64,000 bases of DNA from Candidatus Phytoplasma luffae. GTDB taxonomy: Bacteria; Bacillota_I; Bacilli_A; Acholeplasmatales; Acholeplasmataceae. The stretch's first letter is position 1, and the number at the start of each line of letters is the position of its first letter. The stretch is taken from positions 434,001 through 498,000 of the forward strand of contig NZ_CP054393.1 of assembly GCF_018024475.1 (NCBI RefSeq), read 5' to 3'. The translations under genes were made by a program, and so were the position numbers. Positions 1 through 8,413 of this stretch are shown here, piece after piece. Under the pieces are notes generated by a model. The model did no database searches and had not been told where the DNA came from. It saw only the letters and a list, made by a program, of their open reading frames with translations.

Positions 1-2
1 TA

Positions 3-593
3 AATACCAACTCAAAATCAGTTCAAATCATAAAGCTTATTTTCAACAAAGCAACTTTGAATCTTACTATTGATAAATATATGAAAAGTAATCACATTCA
101 ATTAAATCATTATTTCGAAACCAACAACTTTTGTTCCCAATCCCAAAAATCAATTCGCGGAAAAATTAACGAATACCTGATTTTGCTTTATTTAAACCAT
201 AAAGGAATTAAATGTTTATATCCTAAATCATATTTATTTTTCATCCCCGACATCAAATTCGACTTGGTTTTATTCACACAAACCAAACGCATTATCGCCT
301 TCAATTTCAAAACTTGCCTTCGTGAACGATACAAACAAGCCATCATTGAAGCACAACAACTAAAAAAACTAGACACTCGTTTTGAATATTATTTATTAAC
401 AAACGATGAAGTTGAAACTCAAAAACTCAATAATAAAATTAAAAACGGTAAAGTACAGTCAATTAATAAAGTAATTAATTTATTTTCTGATAATGCTAAT
501 CTCTTCTTAAAAACCTTACTAATGAATGAATTCATCACTTTTCCCAATATTAATTTAATTAAAAAGAAGGAGTTAAATAAAAATGTTAACTAA
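3..593 (+). CDS. PMU conserved hypothetical protein, 5' end outside the window
   Basis: I recognise this only as the protein encoded just before the PMU helicase. The frame is open from base 3, and comparison with the complete 209-residue copy at 29551-30180 shows that the first 13 or so residues lie outside the window; an internal TTG at 57 is not the true start. The protein is basic, without membrane segments. The stop overlaps the start of the DnaB-like gene by 11 bases, which suggests translational coupling in a replication operon. A fold like that of a restriction-type nuclease is conceivable from the middle part (IPDIKFDLVLF then IIAFNFKT), but I would not assign it. Confidence 0.85.
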   Translation, partial: NTNSKSVQIIKLIFNKATLNLTIDKYMKSNHIQLNHYFETNNFCSQSQKSIRGKINEYLILLYLNHKGIKCLYPKSYLFFIPDIKFDLVLFTQTKRIIAFNFKTCLRERYKQAIIEAQQLKKLDTRFEYYLLTNDEVETQKLNNKIKNGKVQSINKVINLFSDNANLFLKTLLMNEFITFPNINLIKKKELNKNVN

Positions 594-2064
594 CGAACAC
601 CAAGCCTTAATTCAAATTATTAATTACATCGAAAAAGGGGAGTGGAACAAATTAAAACTTTATTGTCAAATAATCAACCCTAAATATTTAACCAAATCCA
701 ATCACCAAAAAATATATAACGCTTTAAAATATTTATATTTAGAAAAAAAATCAACTCATCCTTGGGATAAAATCAAAACCAAAGAGACAATTATTAAAGA
801 ATTACTAACTTATCTTCAAACTCATTATCCTCAAGAAAATTTTAATAATGAATCTTTGATGTTTTTAAACAATAATAATATCCATAATGAACATCTTTTA
901 GAAAATTTAAAACATACTTATACCCAAGAAACTTTATTTCAACAATTAATAAAAACAATCAACCCTTCTTTTGATAATCAAGATCTTTATCATAAGCATT
1001 TATACTACCAAGAAATCTTTGATAAATTAAGAAATTTTATTAATCTTATCCCAAACAAAAAAGATAAAACTTTATTAACCTTGAACCAAATGACAAAACT
1101 TTATCCCGAAGTCTTTGAAACCGACAACATTTCCAAACAAAAAATCCAAGAAGAATATTATCGTTTATCAGACACTTTCAAAGGATTAAACCAAGCCACT
1201 AAAGGGTTCAAAAAAGGTCAAATCATCACCATTGGAGGCTATACTGGTTTAGGTAAAACATCTTTTATCTATAATCTTCTTTTAGATTTAGCCAAAACTA
1301 AATACCAAGAAAACCAACATTATCCTTATATGTTGGTTTTTTCTTTTGAAATGACTTCAGAAGAAAACCTAAATCGTTTATTATCTAATCAAACTCAAAT
1401 TCCTTTAGATGTTATTTTAGATAAAAATTTTGATAATATCACACAACAACACTATACGAAAAAGATGATACAAGCAAAACAATTTTTTACTAATATCAAC
1501 TTATCTTTTAGTTATGACCAAGAAAAAAATATTAATTATATTGTTGATTTATTGTATCGTCTTCATTTAGAATCCAAAATAGAAATTGTAGTCATTGATC
1601 ACCTTCAAATCACAAAAGCGAGTAATAAAATGGATAATGACCGTTTAGCCATTGATGAAATCATGACCAAAATTAAAGAAATCGCCATCGAATTAAAAAT
1701 TGTCATTATCATTTTATCTCAATTTTCAAGAGATACTTATTCTAATTATAACGGAAAATCCCCAGAAATCACCGCACTAAAAGGCTCTGGCGGAATTGAA
1801 ACCAATTCCGACATAGTATTAATTATGTCTGAATTTAACCCAAATATTAAAAAAAATACCACCAAACCCCTAAATATCTATACTTCAACCTTAAATCAAC
1901 TATATTTAGAAGCTGATGACAATGATAATCAAAAAATAATTGAAGTAAATATTAAAAAAAATCGCAGCGGAACTAAAAAAACTTTAGTCTATCATTTTAA
2001 AATGACAACTCAAACTTTTCAAGAAGTAGGTTATGTTTTACCTTACCAAATAGAAGATTTTTAA
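583..2064 (+). CDS. dnaB: PMU DnaB-like replicative helicase
   Basis: RecA-fold hexameric helicase of the DnaB family that would unwind DNA for copying of the mobile unit. The Walker A motif GGYTGLGKTS lies at about residues 218-227, Walker B VVIDHLQ at about 336-342, followed by the family's serine-rich ILSQFSR and a GSGGIETNSD segment like the DnaB R-finger region. The first 190 residues are unlike the chromosomal DnaB (18735-20087), so this is a mobile-element lineage and not a recent copy of the host gene. It overlaps the upstream hypothetical gene by 11 bases, and its 3' end carries the AAGGAG ribosome site of dnaG. The copy at 28080-29561 has the same protein. Confidence 0.93.
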   Translation: MLTNEHQALIQIINYIEKGEWNKLKLYCQIINPKYLTKSNHQKIYNALKYLYLEKKSTHPWDKIKTKETIIKELLTYLQTHYPQENFNNESLMFLNNNNIHNEHLLENLKHTYTQETLFQQLIKTINPSFDNQDLYHKHLYYQEIFDKLRNFINLIPNKKDKTLLTLNQMTKLYPEVFETDNISKQKIQEEYYRLSDTFKGLNQATKGFKKGQIITIGGYTGLGKTSFIYNLLLDLAKTKYQENQHYPYMLVFSFEMTSEENLNRLLSNQTQIPLDVILDKNFDNITQQHYTKKMIQAKQFFTNINLSFSYDQEKNINYIVDLLYRLHLESKIEIVVIDHLQITKASNKMDNDRLAIDEIMTKIKEIAIELKIVIIILSQFSRDTYSNYNGKSPEITALKGSGGIETNSDIVLIMSEFNPNIKKNTTKPLNIYTSTLNQLYLEADDNDNQKIIEVNIKKNRSGTKKTLVYHFKMTTQTFQEVGYVLPYQIEDF

Positions 2065-2075
2065 GGAGTAAAAAA

Positions 2076-3404
2076 ATGAATAATCAAGAAAAAATTAACT
2101 ACATCAAAACTAATTTCCCCATGATAGTTTTATTAAAAAAATTAAACATCCTCCCATCAAACTTCAACAGCAAATATCGTTTTCCTTGTCCCATCCATCA
2201 AGGTCTAAATCCAACAACTTGTCATATAAATGATAACAATAACATTCACTGTTGGAAATGTTGTCGCGATTTTGACATTATTGATGTTTATAAAGAAATT
2301 CGTGGAATCACAAACTTTAACGATGCAGTCAAAAAGATTTTAAATTTTATGCATTCTCAAAAATTTGAAATCTTAACAAATAAAGAAAAAACTAACACCT
2401 CAATATCCTCCAACCCTTTCAAATTACAATATCATCCTCCCAAACCCCATAACCCAATAGATGAAACAGAAATTAATATCAAAAAAACACAATTATTCAA
2501 AGAAATATCTCCCTTATTTAATCAAATAAGAGATTATTATAATTATTTGTTAACATCCAATCAAAATGATGAAAGGAAAATAGGATTAGATTATTTAACA
2601 CAAAAGCGCCAATTAAATTTAGAAACAATTAAAGAATTTAAATTAGGTTATGCTCCATTATCAAATAAACCATTATCTTTTAGATTAATCAATTTCTTAA
2701 AAAAGAAAAATGTTAATATTGATAAATTAGTAGAATATGGTTTTATCAAAGAAAAAACTAATTTCAAAGGAAAAAAATATTATCATGATACTTTTCATGG
2801 TTCTATCATTATCCCGATTGAAAATGGATATGCTAAAACATTTCACTTTTATCAAAACCATTTTTGCGATACTAGCTATTTTCAACCCAAATATCAATCT
2901 CTTAATAATTTCAGCCAAACCCCCACTTTTCATTTTAGTTATCGTTTCTTTGAAGCATTCCCTTGCATTAAACAAACTAAAATTATGATTGTTCATGAAG
3001 GCTTTTTTGATGTCATTAGTTGTTGGCAAAATGGAATTAAAAACGTTGTGGGATTAATTTGTGTCACACAATTATTTTCTCAAACACAAATAGACATTCT
3101 TAAAAAAGAAAATATTAAAATCATTATTGCCTTAGACAATGACGAAACAGGAAAAAAACGTAGTGAATTATTAGGTGAACAATTAAAAAAAGAAAATATT
3201 ATCTATGAAATTAGACACATTTTACCACCTTATAATCAAACTTGTAAAGATGTCGATGATTTATTTAAACAATATGGAATCCAAGCTTATCAAAAATGTT
3301 TCTTAGACCCATATATTTCTTACGAAGCGGCCAAAAAGAAACAAATAGTAGATTTAGCTATATATTACTTTGGCAAAGATAAAGTAGAAGTAATTAACGA
3401 ATAA
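2076..3404 (+). CDS. dnaG: PMU DnaG-like primase
   Basis: DNA primase that makes RNA primers for replication of the element. An N-terminal CHC2 zinc finger is visible (C38, H41, C59, C62), then a primase core with the Toprim acidic residues E308 (VHEGFFDV) and D354/D356 (ALDNDETGK). At 442 residues it is shorter than ordinary bacterial DnaG (about 600) and appears to lack the C-terminal helicase-binding domain, which is common in element-borne primases. AAGGAG overlaps the end of the helicase gene, 11 bases separate the two genes, and they are surely co-transcribed. The protein is the same in the copy at 26740-28068. Confidence 0.93.
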   Translation: MNNQEKINYIKTNFPMIVLLKKLNILPSNFNSKYRFPCPIHQGLNPTTCHINDNNNIHCWKCCRDFDIIDVYKEIRGITNFNDAVKKILNFMHSQKFEILTNKEKTNTSISSNPFKLQYHPPKPHNPIDETEINIKKTQLFKEISPLFNQIRDYYNYLLTSNQNDERKIGLDYLTQKRQLNLETIKEFKLGYAPLSNKPLSFRLINFLKKKNVNIDKLVEYGFIKEKTNFKGKKYYHDTFHGSIIIPIENGYAKTFHFYQNHFCDTSYFQPKYQSLNNFSQTPTFHFSYRFFEAFPCIKQTKIMIVHEGFFDVISCWQNGIKNVVGLICVTQLFSQTQIDILKKENIKIIIALDNDETGKKRSELLGEQLKKENIIYEIRHILPPYNQTCKDVDDLFKQYGIQAYQKCFLDPYISYEAAKKKQIVDLAIYYFGKDKVEVINE

Positions 3405-3440
3405 TTTATTAATTAATTTAAAAAAAGGAGAAATAAAATA

Positions 3441-4076
3441 ATGCAAAACAATACCAATCAAGAAATTAGAATCGGAGGTGAAATTAATAAACAAAATACT
3501 CCCACTGATTTAGAACAAATCAAACACTTTTTGAAAACTTTAAAAGAAGATTTAATTAACCTCACCATTATTAATCATTCCAAAAAGAAAAATACCTACC
3601 AAGAAGCTAATTATCGCCCTAAAAATCAAACTTTATTTATAGATCCAAAAATCTTAGAAGAAATTAAAAAATACAAAATAGACATAATTAAAGCCATAAA
3701 AGTAGATGACAATACAAAATTATTACTTAACCCTTCAACCCCTCTTAAAACTCAAAATAATACCCTTAAACATCAATTTAATATTTTCCAAATCAATTAT
3801 AAAAATGAAACCAAAAACCAAATAAAAGAATTAATGAGCAAAATCAATATCAATAAATTAGATACTTTAAAATTATTTAAATTAGATAATCATAAAAAAG
3901 ATAAATATGATAAACCTTTAAAAAGCAATTATAAAAAAGGTTTAAATATTATTTATTATCGCTTAGAAGATTTAAAACACATTAAATTCTTTATTACCAA
4001 AGATAAACGAGGATATCGCATCAGAAAATTACATCCCAAATATAAATATATATCTAAAACAAAACAAATTATTTAA
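3441..4076 (+). CDS. PMU conserved hypothetical protein (left version)
   Basis: A basic, lysine- and asparagine-rich protein of 211 residues, third gene of the PMU replication operon, with a good AAAGGAG site. I do not recognise a family. No membrane segment or signal peptide is visible. The other PMU copy (26068-26703) is the same up to about residue 190 but differs in the last 20: here GYRIRKLHPKYKY, there GYRVKKLHPMYKY, with many silent changes as well. That change of sequence marks the start of a divergent patch that runs into the tandem repeats just downstream. Position beside an iteron-like array makes a DNA-binding role in replication attractive but unproven. Confidence 0.8.
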   Translation: MQNNTNQEIRIGGEINKQNTPTDLEQIKHFLKTLKEDLINLTIINHSKKKNTYQEANYRPKNQTLFIDPKILEEIKKYKIDIIKAIKVDDNTKLLLNPSTPLKTQNNTLKHQFNIFQINYKNETKNQIKELMSKININKLDTLKLFKLDNHKKDKYDKPLKSNYKKGLNIIYYRLEDLKHIKFFITKDKRGYRIRKLHPKYKYISKTKQII

Positions 4077-4083
4077 CTAACAA

Positions 4084-4182
4084 TTTTATGACACTTTTAT
4101 GACACTTTTATGACACTTTTATGACACTTTTATGACACTTTTATGACACTTTACTGACACTTTACTGACACTTTACTGCCCC
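4084..4182 (+). repeat. 11-bp tandem repeats after the PMU replication operon
   Basis: Six exact copies of TTTTATGACAC (4084-4149) are followed by two TTTACTGACAC (4150-4171) and a broken ninth unit TTTACTGCCCC (4172-4182). The array starts seven bases after the stop codon of the 211-residue gene. The other PMU copy has a different array (22-bp units) in the same place. Eleven bases is one helical turn, as in binding-site arrays (iterons). Confidence 0.95.
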
Positions 4183-4202
4183 CAAAAACCCTTTTTGCAA
4201 CA

Positions 4203-4535
4203 AGCTTTTATAACAAGTGATATTTGATATTTTATATCGATAATGATAATGATATTCGATATTTGATATTGTCGATATATCTTTTTTTTAAATCATTATT
4301 AATTATCGATATAAATAACATCTCTTTTTTAAAACCCTTTCCATTGGAAAAAGATTGTTTATAAAAATATAAATCAAATAATATAAGCGCTGGAGCGCTA
4401 ACAAAAATAAAAAGAATACATAATAAAAAGAAAAATAATAAAGAATCCCCCCATTACGCTGCCCCCCTTTTTTTTCAAACCTTACCAATTTCATCAGCGC
4501 AAAACTAAAAAATAAAACAAATTAATGGTATTTTT
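4203..4535. other. AT-rich dyad region between the tandem repeats and tra5
   Basis: There is no convincing gene here. From 4218 to 4316 the sequence is built of GATATT, TCGATAT and ATCGAT blocks, many self-complementary. At 4385-4400 lies AGCGCTGGAGCGCT, two palindromic hexamers in a row. A 63-codon minus-strand frame (4303-4494) is conserved in the other copy, but so is every base around it, so that says nothing about coding. The layout (direct repeats, AT-rich dyads, adjacent helicase and primase genes) is what a plasmid-type origin looks like; function is inferred only. Confidence 0.5.
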
Positions 4536-4564
4536 TTGATTTAAAAACCTTTTTGAATTATAAT
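4536..4564 (+). promoter_or_regulatory. Candidate sigma-70 promoter of tra5
   Basis: TTGATT (4536-4541) and TATAAT (4559-4564) are separated by exactly 17 bases and sit about 40 bases before the tra5 start. The same site occurs in the other copy at 25591-25619. Confidence 0.6.
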
Positions 4565-4606
4565 TATTAATATAATCAAAAAAAATAAGGTAAATAGTGT
4601 TTAATA

Positions 4607-5551
4607 ATGAAAAAATTAAAACAAAAATTCAAATTATTGCAAAAAATGATTGAAAAAATAACTAAAATTGATAAAAAAATAGTTTTTAATTTGGTTAAAA
4701 AATTTAAAAATAACTTAAATCTTACTACCATTTTAAAAACTATCCAAATCAAAAGAAGTACTTATTATTACTGGTTAAAAATTAAAGAACAATTAAAATT
4801 AAAACAAGAAAAATACCTTTTGCAACAAAAAAGAATCGAAGCTTTATGTTGTAATCATGAATATTTTTTCGGTCATCATAAAATTACTGTTTTATACCAA
4901 AAAACTTTCAATGAATCAATTACTAAGAAAAAAGTTTATCTCATTATGAAAGAAAAAAATATTTTTTGTCGGTTAAGAATTAAAAAAAATAAACATCATT
5001 ATAAAAATAATTTACAAAATAAAATTAAAATAGTACCTAACTTAATCAATCAAGAATTTATTTCATCTCGACCCCTACAAAAACTATTCACTGATATTAC
5101 TTATTTTAAAACTCCTCAAGGTTTTTTATATTTTTCTTGTGTTATAGATTCTTTTAATAATCAAATTATCGCTTCACATACTTCTAATTGTCAAAATAAA
5201 GATTTAGTATTAAAAACAATCCAAAAATTACCTAAATTAAAAAAACCTTGTATTATTCATTCTGATCAAGGTTCAGTTTATCAATCTCTAAAAGTTCAAC
5301 AAATCCTAACTAAAAAAGGTTTTTTAATCAGCATGTCCCGCAAAGCCACTCCACGTGATAACGCAGTAATTGAAAATCTGTTCGGCCAAATGAAAAGTAT
5401 TTTATATCATCGTCATCCTTTTTTATTTCAAAAAACAATTCCAAAAATCACAAAAATAATTAATCAATTTCCTTCTTTTTGGAATCATAAATGGCTTTTA
5501 ACTAAATTAAATAATTTATCCCCTTTACAATATTTTCAAACTCTTAGATAA
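4607..5551 (+). CDS. tra5: IS3-family (IS150-type) transposase Tra5
   Basis: Integrase-type transposase with the catalytic triad D163 (FTDITYF), D220 (IHSDQGS) and E256 (NAVIENLFG); the 35-residue gap between the second and third is the IS3 signature. The N-terminal 60 residues contain a helix-turn-helix-like STYYYWLK segment. The frame encodes the catalytic part in one piece; I see no separate upstream orfA. In phytoplasmas tra5 marks one end of PMUs and is thought to mobilise them. It is intact, and its copy at 24604-25548 has the same protein, so both could be active. Confidence 0.93.
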   Translation: MKKLKQKFKLLQKMIEKITKIDKKIVFNLVKKFKNNLNLTTILKTIQIKRSTYYYWLKIKEQLKLKQEKYLLQQKRIEALCCNHEYFFGHHKITVLYQKTFNESITKKKVYLIMKEKNIFCRLRIKKNKHHYKNNLQNKIKIVPNLINQEFISSRPLQKLFTDITYFKTPQGFLYFSCVIDSFNNQIIASHTSNCQNKDLVLKTIQKLPKLKKPCIIHSDQGSVYQSLKVQQILTKKGFLISMSRKATPRDNAVIENLFGQMKSILYHRHPFLFQKTIPKITKIINQFPSFWNHKWLLTKLNNLSPLQYFQTLR

Positions 5552-5579
5552 ATTATTAGTTAAATTTACATAAATAATA

Positions 5580-5606
5580 TAACCTTATAAAAAAGGTTAC
5601 TTTTCT
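5580..5606 (+). terminator. Weak terminator after tra5
   Basis: TAACCTT and AAGGTTA form a 7-bp stem with a six-base loop, followed by CTTTTCT. It lies 28 bases after the tra5 stop codon and is repeated in the other copy. Confidence 0.45.
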
Positions 5607-5890
5607 GCACCCTTTTTTTAAGAAAAATATTAAAATTATATAAAAGATTATTTTCTTTTTATTTTGTAGACACCTTTTTAACTTTTTTTACCTAACTATA
5701 TATATGGAAGGGTAAAATATTGAAAAAAATATCTTTTGAAACTAGCAAATTATTAAAAAACTTTAGACACTTTTTAATTTAATTAAAAACAACTTTGTTA
5801 GTTTGAAAAGATATGAAATTATCTACTTAATTTTAAGTTTTAAAGAACAATTTTAAAATTAAAATATGTCCAAAAAAATGGAACAGCGCA
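5607..5890. repeat. PMU terminal region, left copy
   Basis: Non-coding AT-rich sequence between tra5 and the edge of the duplicated block. It holds the motif GAAAAGATATGAAA (5805-5818), which recurs in the other copy (24337-24350, inverted), in the decayed end at 9995-10008 and near the far end of the right PMU at 41950-41963, and the motif ATGTCCAAAAAAATGGAACA just before the boundary. These are the likely element-end signals. Confidence 0.65.
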
Positions 5891-5988
5891 TTCGTGGAAT
5901 TAACACTTTTAAAAATGACACAAAAAAATTTAAAAATATTCAAAAAATGATTCTTTATTCAGAAAAAATATAAAATTATTTAGTCTAA

Positions 5989-6018
5989 AAAAGAATAACT
6001 TTTTAGTTATTCTTAAAA
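5989..6018. terminator. Bidirectional terminator
   Basis: AAGAATAAC and GTTATTCTT form a perfect 9-bp stem, with A-runs on the left and right, so it can act on both strands. It lies between tra5 (+) and the minus-strand gene at 6094. Confidence 0.65.
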
Positions 6019-6093
6019 AATATTCAAAAATTAAAAGTGTTTAAATTTTAAAAACAGGAAAAAATTTAATAAAAGTCAAGAATCTTTTTTAAA

Positions 6094-6975
6094 TTAATCA
6101 TAAAATATATAGCTTTCAGGTTTGGCCATTCTATGAGATATATAAACTGGAGGTTCTAAAGGAATTTTTTTCTTTAAATAAAATAAATAAATATTTTTAG
6201 CTTCATTAGATAAATTTAACAAATCATTAATGCTAGAATAAATATATTCTAAAATTCTAATTCCTTCATCAAAATACACAATATTAATTTTTTTATCGCC
6301 TAAAAAAGAATTAACAGGTAAAGGAGATATAATTCCCTTTTGTGAAGCAATATTATAACAATTTGATTTTACAAAAATAGGTTTAGAAATTATTTTTCTT
6401 TCCATTAAAAAATTATTTACAAAAGATTTTATTTTTTCTTCTTCGTTTTCATAAAAATCCATTTCGATAAAATGTATTATTGGTTCTCTTTTTTTTAAAT
6501 TAATACTTTTATTCCAAAAAAGAAAAATTTCTGAAATGGATAAAGAATTTTGTAAAATTTCTTCTAACGAAAATAAATAATCTCCTGAAAGATATTCTTC
6601 TGAAAAAATATTATTTCTAGATTTTAAATAAACCCCGATCAAACCATTAGGAGGATTTTTTAAATGATAAGATAAAATATTTTTGCCAAAACCATTATAA
6701 CAAGATAATGTTCTAAGAGGTTCAATTTTATAATCAAAACATTCAAGTACATTATTAATATATTTACTCTCCGGAACAGAAATATCATATCTTATTGTTG
6801 GTTTTTGAGTTTTTAACCATTCTTCTTTTAAAACTATTGAATGACCTATTTTTATTTCATGTCCCAATTGTTTATAAAAATAACCGCGAGCATGAATTAA
6901 ATTAGAACAAAACAAATAATTAAATATTAATAATGCAAAAAATATAATAATTAAAAAATAAGAATTTATTGAAAT
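6094..6975 (-). CDS. Putative secreted PMU protein, paralogue of the gene at 31049
   Basis: I do not recognise a named family, but it is clearly a paralogue of the N-terminal half of the protein at 31049-32527: both have LKNPP(N/S)GLIG, YFDxGIR and AKNIYLF in the same order. The frame extends upstream of the first TTG (6915) through a hydrophobic stretch that would be a signal peptide ending near LIHA, so the mature protein is probably exported. A strong AGGAGG (6985-6990) is followed by ATC at 6 and ATT at 9 bases; no ATG exists, so either ATT/ATC starts translation or the ATG is lost. At about 290 residues it lacks the C-terminal half of its paralogue. It may be a decaying copy. Confidence 0.65.
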   Translation of the reverse strand: MSINSYFLIIIFFALLIFNYLFCSNLIHARGYFYKQLGHEIKIGHSIVLKEEWLKTQKPTIRYDISVPESKYINNVLECFDYKIEPLRTLSCYNGFGKNILSYHLKNPPNGLIGVYLKSRNNIFSEEYLSGDYLFSLEEILQNSLSISEIFLFWNKSINLKKREPIIHFIEMDFYENEEEKIKSFVNNFLMERKIISKPIFVKSNCYNIASQKGIISPLPVNSFLGDKKINIVYFDEGIRILEYIYSSINDLLNLSNEAKNIYLFYLKKKIPLEPPVYISHRMAKPESYIFYD

Positions 6976-6990
6976 GATACAGAACCTCCT

Positions 6991-7293
6991 TAATTTTTTT
7001 ATTTTATTTATTTTTAATTTATATTTATTAATATTTAATCGATATAATATAATATTTTAAAATTATATTAATTATAATCTAATATCTAAAATATTTTAAA
7101 TAAATATTGTTTATATATGTTTATTTTTTAATTTTAGTATATTTTAATAATATTAAAGTTATAATTATTAGAATATTTATACTATGCGAAAATAACAAAA
7201 CGATGATTTAAATAATTAAATTAAGATTATTATCACGAAAATACTTTTTGGTCTAATCATTTTTATTATTATTTATTCTTTTTGATTTTTTTA
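6991..7293. other. AT-rich intergenic stretch
   Basis: I see no gene here. It is almost pure A and T and lies between the divergent 6094 gene (minus) and a + strand promoter at 7294. Promoters for the 6094 gene are presumably in it, but none stands out. Confidence 0.5.
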
Positions 7294-7322
7294 TTGATTA
7301 ATTTAATATTTTATGCTATTAT
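7294..7322 (+). promoter_or_regulatory. Strong sigma-70 promoter without an obvious gene
   Basis: TTGATT (7294-7299) and TATTAT (7317-7322) with a 17-base spacer. Only a short unit with a terminator at 7420-7453 follows. Confidence 0.6.
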
Positions 7323-7328
7323 GTATAG

Positions 7329-7453
7329 TTTTGACAAAAGTGATGGCGGCCGGTAATATCAACTTCTTTTTTTTACCTTAAAAATTATGAGATAGATTAT
7401 TTTAATGAAAATCTTTTTGAAAAAGACCCTCTTCGTAAGGTCTTTTTCTTTTA
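7329..7453 (+). ncRNA. Candidate small RNA transcription unit
   Basis: A good promoter (7294-7322) and a good rho-independent terminator (7420-7453) enclose about 125 bases with no convincing reading frame. Inside is the only GC-rich island nearby, GGCGGCCGG at 7346-7354. It does not match SRP RNA, tmRNA, RNase P RNA or a tRNA as far as I can tell. It may be a small RNA or the scar of a deleted gene. A 12-codon frame starting at the ATG inside the GC island lacks a ribosome site. Confidence 0.35.
7420..7453 (+). terminator. Rho-independent terminator
   Basis: AAAAAGACC (7420-7428) pairs with GGTCTTTTT (7439-7447), 10-base loop, followed by CTTTTA. It ends the short unit that begins near 7329. 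Confidence 0.75.
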
Positions 7454-7534
7454 ATAATTACATTCTAAGAAAATGTATAAATGATATTTTTTAAAAATTG
7501 TGGCTTTTAAGGACATCCAACCAGGTCAAATAAA

Positions 7535-8413
7535 TTAATTAAATAAAGATTTTAAAAAATTAATTTTTAAAAAATAAGGATGATTTCGAATTTTTCGATG
7601 AGCTGATTCAAGATATTCAGTAAATTTATCACCATCAAATTTAGAACGTGGAAAAAGTAAATTCATTTTTTCTATCATTTCTTCTCGTTCATCAGGTATT
7701 TGTTCATCACCATTAATATCTGCGACTCTAATTTGATATCTAACAACGAAAGTCGCGAATTCAAATTTGGTTAATAATTTTCGCAACTTTTCAATAACAA
7801 ATTCTCATTTTACTAATCGTTTATATAATTTAGCTGGATCTGTTGGAGTATAATCAAAAAAATCTTGTTGTGCTTCGATTCGCCCATCCTCTGACGATAA
7901 ATCTGCGAAAAAAGTTATGTCTTTAATAACTTCGTTTTTATGATTCCGCAATATTATTTCGCTATCAACCTTATGATGGACGCTTATCGGGTTATATAAA
8001 AAGTTATATATTTGTTTCATAATATAAGTTTTCATATTGATAAAAAAATAATTAATATTCCCATCAAAATTTTTTAAAAATTTTATAGCAAAAAATATCC
8101 CTTCTTGTTCTAGATCTTCTTTTTTAACAAAATTTGGAAATTTTTCAATTCTTGTCATAAATTTTTTAACCAAAGGTTCTAATTCATAAATAATAGTGTC
8201 AAATAATTTTTCATTTTCTTTGGTTAATTCTTTATTTTTATTGATAGAACTATTTATTTCTTGTTTATTAATTAAAAAAAATTCTAACTTTTTCTTAACA
8301 TCGGCGATAATATCTACATATTTTTTGATTTTTTTCATTTTAATAATTTTTCCTTTTTTAACTAACTTCTTCTTAATATATAACGTCCTGGAAATTGTAA
8401 TTTCACACAACAA
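7535..8413 (-). pseudogene. Sigma-70-type (PMU RpoF-like) gene split by an in-frame TGA
   Basis: Two frames, 7805-8413 and 7535-7786, are in the same phase and separated only by one TGA (7805-7807). Read through, they make one protein of about 290 residues. The upstream half has a region-2-like segment (VKKEDLEQEGIFFAIKFL), matching LLQKQDLYQEGVLGLTKAL in the PMU sigma factor at 41303-41923. The downstream half is charged and less easy to place. UGA is a genuine stop in this genome, so this is most likely a nonsense mutation in a redundant PMU gene, or the upstream part is a shorter working protein. A better start than 8413 is the ATG at 8338, which has AAAGGA upstream. Confidence 0.6.

Larger units (their letters stand above)
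1..5890 (+). mobile_element. Partial PMU copy (left), inverted duplicate of 24265-30143
   Basis: This block carries the hypothetical-dnaB-dnaG-hypothetical-tra5 end of a phytoplasma potential mobile unit. It matches the reverse strand of 24265-30143 almost base for base; predicted proteins and even the antisense shadow frames are the same. The main difference seen is a divergent patch at 4013-4202. Identity stops after base 5890, where the text beyond GAACAGCGCA differs from the other copy, so this is the element or duplication boundary. The left end is cut by the window edge; the other copy continues into tmk and further PMU genes, so this copy may too. Confidence 0.9.

Noticed and set aside
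2727-3029. Antisense and offset frames inside dnaG (2727-3029 minus, 2737-2988 plus), and the same at 27115-27417
   Set aside because: They are shadows of the primase gene; the match between the two PMU copies is explained by DNA identity, not coding.
4084-4182. CRISPR array at the tandem repeats
   Set aside because: Units are directly adjacent with no spacers, and there are no cas genes in the window.
4303-4494. 63-codon minus-strand frame and its copy at 25661-25852
   Set aside because: No good ribosome site, lies over palindromic DNA, conservation is only that of the whole block.
7535-8413. UGA read as tryptophan (Mycoplasma code) for the whole genome
   Set aside because: holA, hisS, ftsY, tmk and rpsF end naturally in TGA, and normal Trp positions use TGG.
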